Below are positions 4,342 through 6,545 of a DNA stretch of 6,545 bases, piece after piece. The notes below the pieces were generated by a model. The model had not been told where the DNA came from and ran no database searches. It saw nothing but the letters and a program-made list of their open reading frames with translations. The stretch lies in NCBI GenBank assembly GCA_016929815.1, contig JAFGIC010000340.1:1-6545 (forward strand), written 5' to 3'. Both the position numbers and the translations under genes were made by a program. This DNA comes from Deltaproteobacteria bacterium (GTDB taxonomy: Bacteria; Desulfobacterota; DSM-4660; Desulfatiglandales; HGW-15). The stretch's first letter is position 1. The number at the start of each line of letters is the position of its first letter.

Positions 4342-6545
4342 ATGAGTTCGGAAAAACATAAAAATCCATGGTTAGTTGACAGAAGATCATTTCTCAAGAC
4401 AGCCGGAGCGGGATTGCTGGGCGTTGCGACCGGCAATCTTCTTCATTTAAGGGCCTTCACGTTGGAAGAGGCCCTGGCTTCCGCGAAAAAAGAGGGTGAG
4501 ACCGTTGTACCGACCTTTTGCGGGATGTGCGGTCCTTCAGAAAACTGCGGGGTATATGCCTTTGTAAAAGATGGACGTTTTACCAGGGTCGCCGGCATGA
4601 AGGAATCCCCGGTTAACAGGGGGAGCCTTTGCTCCAAAGGCCAGGCGGCGCCACAGTGGGTCTATTCTCCCGACAGGCTCAAATATCCCCTTAAAAGAAC
4701 CGGCAAAAAGGGAGAGGGAAAGTTCGAGAGGATCGGATGGGATGATGCTTTAAAGATAATAGCCGACACACTTAAGACGCAGAAGAAAAAATATGGGCCG
4801 GAATCCCTTGCCATGCTTTCTCCGGCCAGGAGGACATACAGTGATTACATGCAGCGTTTCCTCATAGCCCATGGAAGCCCCAATTACGGACACAGCGGGA
4901 TATGCGCCATGCAGAGGATGTTCGCGTTTTCCTATACCCTGGGCGGATCGCCTTCATGCGATTATGAAAATGCAGAGGTTATCCTGATCTGGGCGAAACA
5001 GCCTTTTTTCTCTGGTCCCGCAATGGACGGCCCAAGGAGCTATCTGAAGGCAAAACAAAGAGGCGCAAAGATAATTTCCATCAAACCATCGGTTGAGCCT
5101 GATGTGAGTATAGCAGATATATGGGTCCCGGTCAGACCCGGCACGGACACCGCCCTCGCCCTTTCAATGCTCAATGTGATTATCAATGAGGATTTATATG
5201 ACAAGGAATTTGTCGAAAAATACTGTTACGGGTTCGATAAACTTAAGGAGCATGTTCAGAAGCATCCTCCTGAGTGGGGAGAAAGGGTTTCAGGCGTCCC
5301 TGCCGGACAGATAATCGAGGTGTCAAGGATATATGCCAAAGCAAAGAGTGCTGCCATTGACCTTGGAAACGGCGTTGAGCACACACCTTCATCCAATGAT
5401 GCCATCCGCGCTGTTGCCATCCTGATGGCAATTACCGGAAACCTGAACAGGAAGGGCGGTAACAAGCTGGGTGGAGGAATGGGTCCCGGAGGCGGCGGAA
5501 GAACAAGGAGTATCAGCCTGGCGCACCGATATACCCAGGATATGGTAAATAAACTCGTCGGACCTGAATTTCCCATAGAATTTCAACCCTTCATGGAAGG
5601 CACTTCATCGGCCTATTACAAGGTAATAGACAGCGTTCTTACTGAAAAACCCTATCCGATAAGGACAATTATCGCGCCAGGCACACAGCCTGCAGTAAGC
5701 ACAAGAGGCGCAAAGAGGGTAATCGAGGCCCTGAAGAAAGTTGATTTTTATGTGGTGGTGGATGTCGCACGTACGGCAGACATGGATTACGCCGATATTG
5801 TCGTCCCTGTGGCCACTCCCTATGAGATTGATCATCCGTTCGGAACAAGGGGAAATATGATTGTCCCGAGGAACAGGGTCATCGAACCACTGGGTGAATA
5901 CAAATCTATATTTGAATTTTTTATCGAACTCGGAGCAGCAATGGGATACGGCGCCGATTTCTGGAACGGGAGCATTACGGAGTGCATGAACTACCAGCTT
6001 GAACCCCTGGGCATAACCTTTGATGAATTGAAGAAACATCCGGAGGGGATTTCACTGCCGGCACAGGGAGGCATGTCTCAATCAGGCGCTCCAGGCGATG
6101 CCACAAGTTTTGACGCTATTTTCCAGGCAAAAAGCACCCGGCTTTCAGGTGAGCCCTACCTGCCCCATGGAAAGGTTGAGATATACAATACAACATTTGA
6201 GGCGGCGGGATACAATCCCCTGCCCGAATGGAGGGAGCCCCCTGAAAGCATAACGGGGACCCCGGAACTGACAAAGAAGTATCCGTTGATACTTTCTGAT
6301 TACCATACGTCCAAATGTTACAATGCTGCATGGCAGAGGAACGTCCCTGTACTCAGGGAGATACAGCCATATCCGGTCCTCCATATACACCCTGACACGG
6401 CAACCGAACGGGGCATCAAGGACAGCGACTGGATAATAGTAGAATCTCCCCACGGCTGGATAAAGATAAAAGCGGAGTTGTATCCCGGGATAAGACCGGA
6501 TACTGTAATGATGCTTCATGGATGGTGGCAGGGATGCAAGGAACT
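4342..6545 (+). CDS. Tat-exported molybdopterin oxidoreductase, DMSO reductase family catalytic subunit (3'-truncated by window edge)
   Basis: Large subunit of a Mo- or W-bis(pyranopterin guanine dinucleotide) enzyme; 734 codons are open to the window end without a stop. Residues 14-19 RRSFLK followed by a hydrophobic stretch (21-34) form a twin-arginine signal, so the folded protein should act outside the cytoplasmic membrane. The N-terminal [4Fe-4S] site uses Cys60, Cys63, Cys69 and Cys97 (CX2CX5CX27C), with Lys99 of CSKG as the usual electron-transfer residue. HSGICAMQRM puts Cys188 at the metal-ligand position, as in Nap/Psr/Phs-type enzymes. TGNLNRKGG (about 380) is typical of the third domain, and the last 90 residues are the pterin-dinucleotide-binding C-terminal domain (LHIHPDTATERG, MLHGWWQG). 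Family members have 700-900 residues, so only the tail is missing. An FeS subunit and a membrane anchor would be expected beyond the edge. The substrate (sulfur species, arsenic or an organic compound) cannot be decided. It is divergent from the PerR-box peroxiredoxin gene. Confidence 0.93.
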   Translation, partial: MSSEKHKNPWLVDRRSFLKTAGAGLLGVATGNLLHLRAFTLEEALASAKKEGETVVPTFCGMCGPSENCGVYAFVKDGRFTRVAGMKESPVNRGSLCSKGQAAPQWVYSPDRLKYPLKRTGKKGEGKFERIGWDDALKIIADTLKTQKKKYGPESLAMLSPARRTYSDYMQRFLIAHGSPNYGHSGICAMQRMFAFSYTLGGSPSCDYENAEVILIWAKQPFFSGPAMDGPRSYLKAKQRGAKIISIKPSVEPDVSIADIWVPVRPGTDTALALSMLNVIINEDLYDKEFVEKYCYGFDKLKEHVQKHPPEWGERVSGVPAGQIIEVSRIYAKAKSAAIDLGNGVEHTPSSNDAIRAVAILMAITGNLNRKGGNKLGGGMGPGGGGRTRSISLAHRYTQDMVNKLVGPEFPIEFQPFMEGTSSAYYKVIDSVLTEKPYPIRTIIAPGTQPAVSTRGAKRVIEALKKVDFYVVVDVARTADMDYADIVVPVATPYEIDHPFGTRGNMIVPRNRVIEPLGEYKSIFEFFIELGAAMGYGADFWNGSITECMNYQLEPLGITFDELKKHPEGISLPAQGGMSQSGAPGDATSFDAIFQAKSTRLSGEPYLPHGKVEIYNTTFEAAGYNPLPEWREPPESITGTPELTKKYPLILSDYHTSKCYNAAWQRNVPVLREIQPYPVLHIHPDTATERGIKDSDWIIVESPHGWIKIKAELYPGIRPDTVMMLHGWWQGCKE

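Noticed and set aside
4903..4905. Selenocysteine as the metal ligand of the molybdoenzyme
   Set aside because: The codon is TGC, so the ligand is cysteine; no in-frame TGA occurs in the gene.
5243..6519. Several minus-strand ORFs across the molybdoenzyme gene
   Set aside because: They are shadows of a strongly supported conserved plus-strand frame and have no recognisable motifs or ribosome binding sites.

Overview
The window carries four protein genes from a bacterium that uses selenocysteine. The mix suggests an anaerobic or microaerophilic, peptidoglycan-making, Gram-negative-type bacterium of the Desulfobacterota/Nitrospirota kind: a selenoprotein peroxiredoxin, a Tat-exported molybdopterin oxidoreductase, a Ca2+-type P-type ATPase and a DdlA-like ligase. 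The taxonomic guess is an inference with low confidence.

Layout. Positions 2-2173 (+) hold the 3' three quarters of a P2-type (calcium-type) cation ATPase, cut by the window edge. After 35 bases, ddl (D-Ala-D-Ala ligase, 2209-3288, +) begins at a TTG codon with its own ribosome binding site; the two genes may be co-transcribed. A short intergenic stretch with a 10-bp inverted repeat separates ddl from a convergent gene on the minus strand, 4071-3352.

That minus-strand gene looks like two separate short ORFs, but it is one AhpC/Prx1-type peroxiredoxin. An in-frame UGA (3822-3820) stands exactly where the peroxidatic cysteine belongs, and a bacterial SECIS-like hairpin (3809-3792) follows at the right distance. 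It is therefore best read as a selenocysteine peroxiredoxin. The usual C-terminal resolving cysteine is replaced by threonine. Its promoter (4177-4148, minus) has consensus -35 and -10 hexamers, and an exact match to the PerR operator (TTATAATNATTATAA, 4149-4163) lies across the -10 region, so peroxide-responsive repression by a PerR-like Fur-family protein is predicted.

Divergently, from 4342 to the window end, a Tat-exported molybdenum/tungsten bis-pterin oxidoreductase begins. It has an N-terminal [4Fe-4S] site with unusual cysteine spacing and a probable cysteine metal ligand; its substrate cannot be named from sequence. It is cut at the right edge. Its roughly 180-base leader has several possible hairpins but matches no riboswitch class I recognise.

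The centre of interest is the peroxiredoxin unit: a Sec codon, a recoding hairpin, two strong ribosome binding sites giving two possible N-termini, no resolving cysteine, and an exact PerR box.
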